Origin: JBDHWI01 sp964590135
Lineage (GTDB): Bacteria; Chloroflexota; Anaerolineae; J036; Brachytrichaceae
Reading direction: 5' to 3'
DNA length: 64,000 nucleotides
NCBI GenBank assembly: GCA_964590135.1
Contig: CAZPVX010000004.1
Span: 110,725-174,724 of the forward strand
In this document: one piece after another, positions 8,601-15,757 of the stretch
How the letters are laid out: each line of letters opens with the position of its first letter
Numbering within the stretch: the stretch's first letter is position 1
Program-made: the position numbers and the translations under genes
Notes under the pieces: generated by a model
What the model saw: only the letters and a program-made list of their open reading frames with translations
Database searches by the model: none
Told to the model about the DNA's origin: nothing

Positions 8601-9764
8601 GTCGTGCGTTCTGCCGGCAGCATCGCCAGCCGTTGCGCCAGCAGCAGTTGCGTCTCCAGTTCGGCCAAAGAGCCCTGGCTGATGGAGAGGAAATGCTTGA
8701 ACTCCGCCGTCGACTTGCGCGCCTGCCCCTCCGCGATGTTCGACGGCACCGACACGGTCGCCCGTCGCATCTGGCTGATCAGGCCGTAAAGCTCGTCCTT
8801 CGGCATGATCTTGCTGAGAGTGTAGATTTCCTCCGCCAGTTGCATCGCCTTCTGCCACACGATCAGTTCCTTGTAGTCTTTGACTGCCATGATGATCTTC
8901 TTTATCAGTGGCTAGTGGTGAGTGGCTAGTGACTAGCCACTGATCACTAGCCACTTCTTCCACGTAATACGGCATATGGTCGCGCAGGCGCGAGGCCGGC
9001 CGGCTTTGCAGCCACAGCCGGCCCAGCGCGTTCTCCACCAGATAGCGCACGATCCAGTGCGGCGTGAAAAGCTGCGTGACGGCCGGGATATCCTCGCTCG
9101 GCACTGCGCGTTTGCGCGCCATCACCGCATCTTTCTTCTCGGAGATGTAGAACTGATACAGCCAGCCCAGCACTTCGACTTCCGCGCAGTCTTCGTCGCG
9201 AATCGCATCGCGGAAGCCCTGCGCCACGGACATCTCGCTGAGCAGGTCATCGGGCAGCAACAACTCGGTCTCATCGTCCAGCGCCTCGAACAAGAAGGGC
9301 ATCTGCGCGTGGTAATAGTGGCAGGCGGCCAGCACCAGCGCGCGGTAGACCTCGCGCAGCGGGTCGGCGCTGGGCAGCCGGCCATCCAGCAGGTCGTTCA
9401 GGCGCTGCGCGGCGATGTGTGGGCGCAGGTCGGCGTGCAATTCGCCGTTGCGAAACAGTTTTAAGATTTCGGGCTGCGTTTCTTCAGACGAAGTTGGCGT
9501 CAGCACGCGCGCGCGGAACGGATGCCAGCCCTTTGCATCCAGAAAGCGCAGCGCGGCCAGCCGGTTGAACCAGGTGTAGGCCACGCGCTCGATCAAGCCG
9601 TCGCGATCCTTCATCGCTTCCCTGCGTAGCGCATCCACCTGTCGGCGAGCGGCGCGCAGGTCGGCGGTGTCGCCGGTCAGCGCCGTGTCGAGCTTGCGCG
9701 TCACGGCCTCGATCAGTTGCCGGCGCATGGCCGGGGCGAAGGATTTGAGGGCGGTCAGGTTCAT
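5655..9764 (-). CDS. pglX: BREX type 1 adenine-specific DNA methyltransferase PglX, with in-frame repeat insertions
   Basis: PglX methylates the non-palindromic BREX motif at N6 of adenine, marking host DNA. Motif I DPACGSGHML is near residue 455 and motif IV NPPYMGG near residue 635. ATG 9764 (MNLTALKSFAPAMRRQL) matches the family N-terminus; a longer frame to 9959 runs into an inverted-repeat element. At about 1,369 residues it is longer than a usual type 1 PglX (about 1,200). The surplus is explained by residues 268-447, where two repeat loci and a nested four-helix-bundle gene are read through without a stop, and by two more repeat loci at 6,247-6,326 and 6,634-6,774. About 6,820-7,800, where specificity determinants are expected, is visibly AT-rich. 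Whether the expanded protein folds and methylates is unknown. Confidence 0.9.
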   Translation of the reverse strand: MNLTALKSFAPAMRRQLIEAVTRKLDTALTGDTADLRAARRQVDALRREAMKDRDGLIERVAYTWFNRLAALRFLDAKGWHPFRARVLTPTSSEETQPEILKLFRNGELHADLRPHIAAQRLNDLLDGRLPSADPLREVYRALVLAACHYYHAQMPFLFEALDDETELLLPDDLLSEMSVAQGFRDAIRDEDCAEVEVLGWLYQFYISEKKDAVMARKRAVPSEDIPAVTQLFTPHWIVRYLVENALGRLWLQSRPASRLRDHMPYYVEEVASDQWLVTSHSPLATDKEDHHGSQRLQGTDRVAEGDATGGGNLHSQQDHAEGRALRPDQPDATGDRVGAVEHRGGAGAQVDGGVQAFPLHQPGLFGRTGDATAAGATAGDAAGRTHDDRRQPDRGSEQDASGASGEAGLVESDQWLVTSPSPLVTSPSPLVTSHSPLVTSHSPLVTNLQDIRLIDPACGSGHMLTYAFDLLFKMYEEEGYAPADIPALILQHNLHGLEICPRAAQLAQFALLCKARQHTRKAFTEPTQPQVLCLQDVAVTDEEMRAWAKAMGNALTPAERAQAVAQVAQFAQHTRTFGALIQPVLRGDEIAALQVKVGADAPAGDLIVQVAHDKVRLALRQAELLTQRYHVVVANPPYMGGKQMNPAIKEVAAEQYPDSKADLFAMFIERGFQLVVPCGWSAMVTMQSWMFLSSYEVLREKLLEEKTIYSMVHMANMVMGIAFGTAATVWKNERSTSHKGQYSYVAYEDLTESNQPFEFPVKNARLKSASANDFKKIPGSPIAYWVSSKLLKKFTESKQLYEFSISDGQNITADNGKYVRFHWEVESQKVGVNRGKWVFYAKGGQYRKWYGNLEYVVDWSDKARSHYRAHPSARVIPEYLWFKEGVTWTLITSSKQSFRFLPSTATFDKGGSSIFFRDAKTLKKTLLFLNTCISDYLLKMFNTTLNLQVDDVRKLPLSPTDINIASEFVDELIQIARNDWNNFETSWDFRDLPLLRSGEWRVESGQKEVTSDQWLVESGQAEEVASDEWLVASHSPLVTSHSPLKGDTLEASWNNWAAYLRENIATMQRLETENNRLWIAAYGLQDELTPEVPEDEITLARPERRKDMAAFLSYAVGCMMGRYALSTPGLILADAGATLDDYWRKVNSGEWLVASNSPLSTSNSPLSTSHFTPDADGLIPILDGEWFDDDIVARAREFLRVTFGPATLAQNIAFIEESLGKDLRSYFSTQFYKDHLQTYKKRPIYWLFRSPKGGFACLMYLHRYTKDTVNGVLNRYLREFIGKLEARIAQLDLALTLEGAPARDKTRMSKEREQMRRTLRECQDWERDVLLPLALRRIEIDLDDGVKVNYLKLGPALAPIPGLGAKEE
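6247..6326. repeat. Repeat locus A in pglX: 21-nt period plus inverted repeat
   Basis: Two direct 21-nt units (6,259-6,300) rich in CTAGTGGATAGTGG are followed by their inverted copy. Arms 6,280-6,301 and 6,305-6,326 match at 20 of 22 positions around a 3-nt centre. It stays open in the pglX frame as WLVASNSPLSTSNSPLSTSH, in a C-terminal linker of the methyltransferase. Confidence 0.9.
6634..6774. repeat. Repeat locus B in pglX: complex array of the same repeat
   Basis: The same CTAGTGACTAGTGG / CCACTAGCCACT words occur in direct and inverted orientation over about 140 nt. In the pglX frame it reads as several variants of SDQWLVESGQ and VASHSPLVTSHSPL. It sits immediately downstream (in protein order) of the AT-rich specificity region, before a conserved EASWNNWAAYLREN segment. 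Confidence 0.88.
8423..8533. repeat. Repeat locus C in pglX: four tandem 21-nt units plus inverted tail
   Basis: Four near-identical 21-nt units occupy 8,423-8,443, 8,444-8,464, 8,465-8,485 and 8,486-8,506. The first two are identical to each other, and so are the last two. An inverted copy follows to about 8,533. In the pglX frame the units encode the 7-residue repeat SPLVTSH, ending a few residues before methyltransferase motif I. The stop of the nested S23 gene lies at its edge. Confidence 0.93.
8534..8890 (-). CDS. S23-type four-helix-bundle protein nested inside pglX
   Basis: A complete 118-residue gene lies on the same strand as pglX but in another frame, and its sequence is unmistakably of the four-helix-bundle (S23, 23S rRNA intervening-sequence protein) family: VKDYKELIVWQKAMQLAEEI, then LYGLISQMRRATVSVPSNIAEG and FKHFLSISQGSLAELETQL. 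S23 proteins form pentameric helical barrels; their function is largely unknown. Diversity-generating-retroelement Avd proteins share the fold. The ATG lies 17 nt after one repeat locus (8,907-8,955) and its TAG stop lies in the edge of the next (8,423-8,533), so the gene and the repeats look like one cassette. Meanwhile the pglX frame crosses it as a Gly/Ala/Asp-rich 120-residue stretch with no stop codon. No 23S rRNA is present here. Confidence 0.93.
   Translation of the reverse strand: MAVKDYKELIVWQKAMQLAEEIYTLSKIMPKDELYGLISQMRRATVSVPSNIAEGQARKSTAEFKHFLSISQGSLAELETQLLLAQRLAMLPAERTTTAASLIVEVSKMLRALQAKLD
8907..8955. repeat. Repeat locus D in pglX: near-perfect 24-nt inverted repeat
   Basis: Arms 8,907-8,930 and 8,932-8,955 are complementary at 22 of 24 positions with a single central base, so the locus can form a long cruciform or hairpin. 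It uses the same AGTGGCTAGTG words as loci A-C and lies just upstream of the S23 start codon. Confidence 0.92.
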
Positions 9765-9787
9765 CGGCGATTTACGATTTTTGACAT

Positions 9788-9980
9788 GCATCCTGAACGA
9801 AGTGCGGCTCGGGATCGCGGCACTCGCGCATATTGAACTGCCGCACGCAGTTGAAGGCGGAACGTCCCTGTGGGAATGCGCTCGTGACACTTGCGCAGGC
9901 TCCGCCGCATCCTTCAACTGCGCGCGGCAATCATGCACCATGTCCACACATGATTTCACGCCGCGCTTCGTTCAGGATGC
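9788..9980. repeat. 193-bp element with terminal inverted repeats between brxC and pglX
   Basis: 9,788-9,807 and 9,961-9,980 are inverted copies of each other at 19 of 20 positions (CATCCTGAACGAAG core). Inside, 9,836-9,860 and about 9,900-9,926 form a second imperfect inverted pair around AGTTGAAG. The core resembles the dispersed palindromic repeat CCTGAGCGAAG known from many bacterial genomes (from memory). It occupies most of the 238-nt gap, the largest within the brx operon, and could be a non-autonomous mobile element or an RNA-level attenuator between brxC and pglX. Confidence 0.65.
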
Positions 9981-10002
9981 TTTGCCTTTTCCGAGCTTCA
10001 TT

Positions 10003-13000
10003 TCACAGCGAAATGCGATTGCCCCGCTTCAATTCGGCCAGCGCGGCCTCGCGCAATGCGCGCAGCCACGCATCCACGTCGGCTTCGGTGGTCAGCACAT
10101 CGCGGCCGGCGTGTGCGGCGCGCAACAGGCCGGCGGCAAGGATGAATTGCGGTGCGGGTGCCGCCGGCGCATCAGCCGTGTTGTCGGTTGCCGGCGGTGG
10201 CGCGCTCAGCCGCATCAGCAGCGCAAGCTGATTCGGGTAATCGCCGTCAAGATAGCGCCGCAGCCGGTCGCGCGCGGTGCTGACGAAGCGCGCGCCGGCC
10301 ACATCGTTGCGCGCTTGTTCGCCGGCGCGCAACACCTGCGCCTGCTGCGCCGCATCCAGCATGGCAAACTCCGGCAGGGCTTTTAGTTTTTCGGCTTGTG
10401 CATCAATGACGGCAAGGCCGGCGCGTTGTTCGTCGGTCAGTTGCGCGGCGATCTGCGCGCGCAGCCGCGTCATGGCCGCCTTCGCCTGCGGCAAAGTGCC
10501 GCCGCGAAATGGTGTTTGCGATTCCACCGCCGCCTTGACTGCGGCCAGATCGTCCGCCGGCAGGTCGGCAAAATTGGCCTGCTCCTCGCGGAAGAACGCC
10601 ACCACGTCGTCATACGTCTGGCGTTGCGCGCCATTCATGAACGCCTTCAGCGGCGCGATCAGGTTTTCGCGCGCGTCCAGCAGCGCATCGCCGAAGGCCG
10701 GCAGGTCGTTGAGCAACGCGCTGTAATCACGGCCGGCGATGCCCTCGATCTGCTCGCGCACGGGCTGCAACTGGTTGAGGAAGGGATAGCGGCCGGTCTG
10801 CGCAAGCAGCGCCTGCAACTCGCGCACCTCAGCGGCCAGCGCGGTTTGCGTTTCCGATGCCACGCTGCGCGGGTCGCTGCCGGCGTTGTCGCGGCTGAAG
10901 AATTCCTGGTGAAACTGCTTGAGCGCAGTCACCTGGCCGGCGTTGAACTGCGCTTGAAGACGCACGCGCACATTGCCGCGCTGGCGCGGGTTCTTCAGCG
11001 CCTCGGCGGCGGCGCGCGCATCCAGCAGGTCGGGCGCGCGCAACTCGATGCGGCCCATGCGAAACAGGCGCGCCAGTTGCAGCAGTGTCGCCATCGCCGG
11101 CCAGCCATAGGGCCGCAATTCGTATTGCCGCACAATTTCGTCGACTGTGTTGCGCTTGCCATCGTTGCCGTTGCGCGTCACATACGTCAGCACATCCTCC
11201 TCGGCTTCGGTCAGGCGCGTCTGCGCGCCCAGCAGGTCATCGGGCTGCAACAGCGCGCGCGTCAGGGCGGCCTCGTCGGGGTTGCCGCGCAACGCCTTCA
11301 AACGCGGGAAGGCATGCGCGATCAAGTCCTGGCCGGCCTTCATGAAGCGCTGGCGCGGGTCGCCCTCGCCCAGGTAGGCCAGCCGGCTGCCATTCAGGAA
11401 ATATGGCGCGCTGCGCATCAGCTCGGCGGCGCGGCTGCCCAGCGCGGTGCGGCGGGCGCTGTTCTGCTGCGCGCGCACATTCAAAATATCGCGCCGCGCA
11501 TCATCTGGCTTGCCGGTTAGGTTTTGTTTCAGGTATTTCTCGGTGCGCAGGAATTGCTGGCACTCGTCCAGCAGGCGCGCGTCGGCTGGCAGCACGACCA
11601 GCAGTTCGGGGCGGCCGGCGTTGCGCGCGGCCAGCAAATCGGCCTGGGCGTGGTCGGGATGATCGGGCGTGATGATGTTGACGGAGATTTGCTCATCGCG
11701 GCCCAGCAGTTGGTCATCCAGCCGGCGGGCATACGGGTAATCCTGGCCGTTGGCGTCGTTGCGCAATTTTGGCTCGCGCAGCACATCCGCAAACAAAATA
11801 TTTTTCAGCAGATCGGCCAGGCGCGGCGCGTCCACCTCGGTGTTCTTGATTTCGACCTCGATGTCCTTTTCGATCTCGGTCAGGAATTCATACAGGTCGC
11901 CGTTGCGCTGCAAATACGACTGGGCGTCCAGCAAATTGAGCGCCTCGCGCACGGCCAGCTCGTGCTGCTGAATGTCGACGTCGGGCCTGTCGATGAGCAG
12001 GATGGCGATGTTGCGCGCCGTCGGCTTGAAGGCCTTCGACCACTTGAGCAGGAACAGCGCCTTCAAAATGCGCACCGCCAGCGGGTTGCCCAGTTGCTGG
12101 CCGGCCTGGCGCACCGAAGTCTGAATGTCGCCGCGCAGCGATGCCGAGATGCCATCGAAGAGCAGGTCGAAGGTGGCCAGCCGGCCCACGTCATCGTGTT
12201 GCAGCACTTTCACCACCTCTTGAAACACGGCCAGCATCGAGCGCTCGCCGACCGACGCAAAGCGGCCGGTGAAGGCGTTGTGAATCGAGAGTTGCTGAAT
12301 CGCCTCTTGAAAAAGCTCGAACTGATACGGCACGAGCGGGTAGAAATCGCAGAACTCGCGGCTGCCGGCCCAGCGCTTCCATTCGCGCGCGCCGTCGCCA
12401 AAGCGAAACAGCGTGTGCAGGTTGTCCTTCTCGCGATCCCAGATGTCGGTCAGCGCATCCGGCTCGTCCTCGCGCTTGCGCAACAGGCGCTTCTGGATCA
12501 CCTCGCGCACGTCGGCGCTGGAGAGCGTGATGCGCGTCTTGAAACGGCCCTGGATCTTGCTGAAGTCGCTGCCGGCGGCGCTCTTCATCTCGCCGATCAA
12601 GGTTTGCAGTTCACCCTGCGAGGTGACAAACACCCACGCGCGGCCCTGGCACACCGTGCCGAGCGTCTCGGCAATGGTTTGCAGGTTGAGCATGAGCCGC
12701 GAGCTTTGGCCGATGAACTGGCCGACTTCATCGACAAAGAAATTCAGCCGGAAGCCGGGCGACTGCCTGAGAATGTAGTCGCGCACATCCTGCGCGAATG
12801 ATTCGATGGAGACGCGGTAGTTTTCGCGCAGCCGGCTGAACACCTGCAGGCACTCTTCGTAGGACTGGCTGCTGAAGCCGGCATACACCTGCGCAAACGA
12901 CTCGTTCCACAGCGCTTCCAGCACCGGCAGATCTTTTTGCCAGGCGCGGCCGGTGTCGCGGGCGTAGGCCTGCTGAAAGGCGTCGAACTGGCCGCGCTCG

Positions 13001-13503
13001 TCCAACTCGCGCTCAAACTGGGCGATGTGGCCCTGCCGGCCAAAATAGCCGCGAAATTCGTTGAACACCTTGACGAACACCTCCAGCACCGGCGAACTCT
13101 GGTCGCCGCCGATGGCTTCGGATTTCTGGTCGATGTTGAACAGGATGTTGCGCGAAGGCACCTTGATGGCGCGCAGCAGGTCGCCGCGCACGATCTCGTC
13201 TTCGAACTTGGGCAGCAGCACATCGGCTGGCCGCGCGCCGTTCGGCAGCGGCGCGTTCTCCAGCGTCATGCGCAGCATCTTCAACAGGTGCGATTTGCCG
13301 GAGCCGAAGTAGCCGCTGATCCACACGCCGTTGGCGCCGGCGTCGTTCAGGTAGGCATCGGTGAATGCGCCGATGCCGCGCGTGACATCGCGCGTGACGA
13401 CGTATTCCTCCACCTCGGTTTGCAGAAAGCGGTCGTCATCGGCCTTGATCACGCCCTCGATGGGCCGGTCCACCGGCTTGATGAATAGTTCCTGAATTTT
13501 CAT
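10003..13503 (-). CDS. brxC: BREX type 1 P-loop ATPase BrxC
   Basis: BrxC (PglY-like) is the large ATPase of BREX, required for methylation and defence. The N-terminus MKIQELFIKPVDRPIEGVIKADD is the family signature and fixes the start at ATG 13503. Eight residues upstream in frame lie codons that overlap the intergenic region and are not needed. Walker A is GYFGSGKSHLLK near residue 68. A further conserved block FFVDEVGQFIGQSSRLMLNLQ near residue 255 carries the Walker B-like acidic residues. Length 1,166 residues is normal. It follows brxB by 33 nt. Confidence 0.96.
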   Translation of the reverse strand: MKIQELFIKPVDRPIEGVIKADDDRFLQTEVEEYVVTRDVTRGIGAFTDAYLNDAGANGVWISGYFGSGKSHLLKMLRMTLENAPLPNGARPADVLLPKFEDEIVRGDLLRAIKVPSRNILFNIDQKSEAIGGDQSSPVLEVFVKVFNEFRGYFGRQGHIAQFERELDERGQFDAFQQAYARDTGRAWQKDLPVLEALWNESFAQVYAGFSSQSYEECLQVFSRLRENYRVSIESFAQDVRDYILRQSPGFRLNFFVDEVGQFIGQSSRLMLNLQTIAETLGTVCQGRAWVFVTSQGELQTLIGEMKSAAGSDFSKIQGRFKTRITLSSADVREVIQKRLLRKREDEPDALTDIWDREKDNLHTLFRFGDGAREWKRWAGSREFCDFYPLVPYQFELFQEAIQQLSIHNAFTGRFASVGERSMLAVFQEVVKVLQHDDVGRLATFDLLFDGISASLRGDIQTSVRQAGQQLGNPLAVRILKALFLLKWSKAFKPTARNIAILLIDRPDVDIQQHELAVREALNLLDAQSYLQRNGDLYEFLTEIEKDIEVEIKNTEVDAPRLADLLKNILFADVLREPKLRNDANGQDYPYARRLDDQLLGRDEQISVNIITPDHPDHAQADLLAARNAGRPELLVVLPADARLLDECQQFLRTEKYLKQNLTGKPDDARRDILNVRAQQNSARRTALGSRAAELMRSAPYFLNGSRLAYLGEGDPRQRFMKAGQDLIAHAFPRLKALRGNPDEAALTRALLQPDDLLGAQTRLTEAEEDVLTYVTRNGNDGKRNTVDEIVRQYELRPYGWPAMATLLQLARLFRMGRIELRAPDLLDARAAAEALKNPRQRGNVRVRLQAQFNAGQVTALKQFHQEFFSRDNAGSDPRSVASETQTALAAEVRELQALLAQTGRYPFLNQLQPVREQIEGIAGRDYSALLNDLPAFGDALLDARENLIAPLKAFMNGAQRQTYDDVVAFFREEQANFADLPADDLAAVKAAVESQTPFRGGTLPQAKAAMTRLRAQIAAQLTDEQRAGLAVIDAQAEKLKALPEFAMLDAAQQAQVLRAGEQARNDVAGARFVSTARDRLRRYLDGDYPNQLALLMRLSAPPPATDNTADAPAAPAPQFILAAGLLRAAHAGRDVLTTEADVDAWLRALREAALAELKRGNRISL

Positions 13504-13536
13504 GAGAAATTTGTTGCAGTGCTTGCGCAAGCCGCA

Positions 13537-14127
13537 TCACGGCTGGTAATGATCGAGATTGAACGCGCGATAGTAGGCCTTTGACAAATTTTGCCGGCCA
13601 AACAAGCGCAGGTGCGAGCCGGCCTCCGCGCCATTCGTGTCGTATTGCCCAGGGAAGAACATGACGATGGGGTGACCCGGCATGGCCGGCTGCAAATCCT
13701 CCAGCAGCATGTGCGCGCGCAGAAACGGAAATGCGCGCCCCGCGCCAGTCAACACGCTGAGGCGAATGCCCTCCACGCCGATCTTCACCAATAAATGCGG
13801 AATCAAATGATCGCGCGGCACGGTGGCATTTTGCAGCGTGGCGAGCAGACGCTGCTTGCCCAACTGCGGCTCGCGCTCCAGAATTGGGTTGAGCCATGCG
13901 CTGGCTTGCAACACCTCCAGCGACAGATCGAACAGATCGACATGCGCCACCTCCACCCCGGCCTGACGCAGACGGTCGATCAACTGCTCGATGCGCCGGC
14001 TGGTCTCATCCTCTTTTTGCACGGCATAGGCCTGAATGAAAAGCGGCACGTCATTGGCCAGCCCCTTCATGTCCAGAAAGCGGGGGTGGCTCAGTTTTTC
14101 AAAAAGTGCATCGACATTGATGGACAT
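13537..14127 (-). CDS. brxB: BREX type 1 BrxB (DUF1788)
   Basis: 196-residue DUF1788 protein beginning MSINVDALFEKLSHPRFLDM. BrxB is a small conserved BREX component with no enzymatic motif, needed for the BREX complex. Its C-terminal half has the family pattern FFPGQYDTNGAEAGSHLRLFGRQ. It lies 9 nt after brxA and 33 nt before brxC in the standard type 1 order brxA-brxB-brxC-pglX-pglZ-brxL. Confidence 0.95.
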   Translation of the reverse strand: MSINVDALFEKLSHPRFLDMKGLANDVPLFIQAYAVQKEDETSRRIEQLIDRLRQAGVEVAHVDLFDLSLEVLQASAWLNPILEREPQLGKQRLLATLQNATVPRDHLIPHLLVKIGVEGIRLSVLTGAGRAFPFLRAHMLLEDLQPAMPGHPIVMFFPGQYDTNGAEAGSHLRLFGRQNLSKAYYRAFNLDHYQP

Positions 14128-14136
14128 GATGTGTAA

Positions 14137-14766
14137 TCAAGCGCGTATTTCATCATCTGGAACCAGAAAGCCGGCCAGCCAGGCCGGGTCGTCATCACGA
14201 ATGGCGTCCAGCGCTTCGGGCGGCAACAGTGGCCGGCTGATTGTGAACTCGTCATCGTCGGCGGGCAGGATGCCGGCTTCGCGCAGCATTTTCAGCGCCG
14301 TCGAATGTATTTTGTATTTCGAACTCGCCGTCAAGTCATTCAACTTTGGGTGGGCAACGGCCTGGCCGGCGAAATAGGTTTCATAGTCTGATGGTCGCAG
14401 CAACGGGTCAAACTGCGCAAGCTTGGCGCGCAACACGCCGGCGGCAAAGCCATGCAGAAACGGGTTGTGTTTGATGGCGGCCAGCCAGGCCATGGCGCGC
14501 CGGCCTTCAGCATGTGCGTGCGCCAGCACATGCAGTTGCGGCTCGGTCAACATTTGCAGGCGGTGGCGCAGTTCAATCTCCAGGCGCTTTGCGCTCAGCG
14601 GCGAGCGCGCCTGCAACAGGTTGCCTTGCAGAATCTGGCGTTTGGCCTGCGCCCAATCATGTGTATGTAAAAAAGTTTCGGCCACGGTGCGCGCCAGATC
14701 GGGTCGCAACGATGCAGCGGTGAAGGTGAGCGGATAGGCGTTGGGCGCAGTAAGCCGGCGCGTCAT
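14137..14766 (-). CDS. brxA: BREX type 1 BrxA (DUF1819)
   Basis: 209-residue DUF1819 protein. BrxA is a small all-helical DNA-binding protein of type 1 BREX, with a NusB-like fold in known structures. The opening YPLTFTAASLRPDLARTVAE and the central RSPLSAKRLEIELRHRL are typical. The start codon overlaps the stop of the upstream SWIM gene as ATGA (14,763-14,766). This implies translational coupling and ties the SWIM gene to the BREX operon. Confidence 0.93.
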   Translation of the reverse strand: MTRRLTAPNAYPLTFTAASLRPDLARTVAETFLHTHDWAQAKRQILQGNLLQARSPLSAKRLEIELRHRLQMLTEPQLHVLAHAHAEGRRAMAWLAAIKHNPFLHGFAAGVLRAKLAQFDPLLRPSDYETYFAGQAVAHPKLNDLTASSKYKIHSTALKMLREAGILPADDDEFTISRPLLPPEALDAIRDDDPAWLAGFLVPDDEIRA

Positions 14767-15647
14767 GGGGTGTCCTTGCGCCGGCGTGGCTTGGGCGGCG
14801 CTTTCTTCTTCACAGCCTTCTTGGCCTTTTTGATTGTCTTTTGGGTTGCCTTCTTCGCCGGCTGCTTTGTCTGCTTCTTCACAGCCGCTTTTGGCCGCTT
14901 CGTTTTCTCGGTCTTCATCGCCGCCGGCGCGGCCTCGATCTCCACGCCAAACAGCGCGCTCAGGTCTTCGCCGGCCAGCGCGCCGGCATCGTCGACGGCA
15001 GCCAGCGGTTGTGTTGCGCCGGCGCTCGCCGCCACAACCAGCTCTTGCATGTCCACACCGCGCAAGGTGAAGAACAATTCGGGTTTTGTGTCCAGCCGCG
15101 CGCCCACGCTATACAGCGCCGCTGCCACGTGTTTGCACATGTCAGCCCAATCCGGGCACGAACACTTCAGCTTGATCTCATGGGGTGAGGGAAACAAGCC
15201 GCTGTGCCGCTCGGTGATGTTCTCCAGGATATCCTTCGACAACTTGCCCTGCAGCAGATCGAGCAGGTTGGTCACCTTGCCGGCGTTCTCGCGCTTGAAT
15301 TTCTCCCAGCGTTGCGCCGCAAGCGGCTCGATCTGAATGGTGATCTTGTAGAGCGACGTGCCTTGCACCAGCGCGGCCACCTTGCCGGCGGTGATCTTCA
15401 AATCGATCACCGCGCTGTTCAGCACATAGCTGCGCCCGCGTGGCAAGCGATTCGCAAAATCGCTATACGACTCCAGGTTGTCGCACCACGCCTTACCCCA
15501 GAACGTCGTGGCGATCTTGCGGCCTTCAAGCTGCACCGGCTCGATCTTCTCGCCTTTGCGCTGTATGTTGCGCACAGCCTCTTCGGCCTTCCTGCGCCGC
15601 TCAGCCACGCTTTGATGTTGAAATCCGCCGTAGTATCCCCAAGACAT
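14763..15647 (-). CDS. SWIM zinc-finger protein with histone H1-like lysine-rich tail
   Basis: 294 residues beginning MSWGYYGGFQHQSVAERRRKAEE. The SWIM zinc finger CSCPDWADMCKH (CxC...CxH) lies near residues 160-171. SWIM fingers bind DNA or mediate protein contacts, and bacterial SWIM proteins are often paired with SNF2 helicases, as here. The last 45 residues are a KK/AKK-rich tail like histone H1. ATG 15647 is chosen because AGGAG lies seven bases upstream; a longer reading to 15719 lacks this and starts inside low-complexity sequence. The stop overlaps the brxA start (ATGA), so it is expressed with BREX. Confidence 0.88.
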   Translation of the reverse strand: MSWGYYGGFQHQSVAERRRKAEEAVRNIQRKGEKIEPVQLEGRKIATTFWGKAWCDNLESYSDFANRLPRGRSYVLNSAVIDLKITAGKVAALVQGTSLYKITIQIEPLAAQRWEKFKRENAGKVTNLLDLLQGKLSKDILENITERHSGLFPSPHEIKLKCSCPDWADMCKHVAAALYSVGARLDTKPELFFTLRGVDMQELVVAASAGATQPLAAVDDAGALAGEDLSALFGVEIEAAPAAMKTEKTKRPKAAVKKQTKQPAKKATQKTIKKAKKAVKKKAPPKPRRRKDTP

Positions 15648-15757
15648 CCTTTTCTCCTGAATTGCAGCATGTGGCCCCATCCCTCCCTCTCTTCCCCAGG
15701 GGCGGGGTTTTTGACACATGCGTCAACCCGCACCCGAAAATCAGAGATCTGAAATCA

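Noticed and set aside
8534..8890. Diversity-generating retroelement, because S23 proteins resemble Avd
   Set aside because: No reverse transcriptase, template repeat or variable repeat was found.
9765..9959. Longer pglX start at 9959
   Set aside because: The added residues come from the inverted-repeat element and do not match PglX; ATG 9764 fits the family N-terminus.
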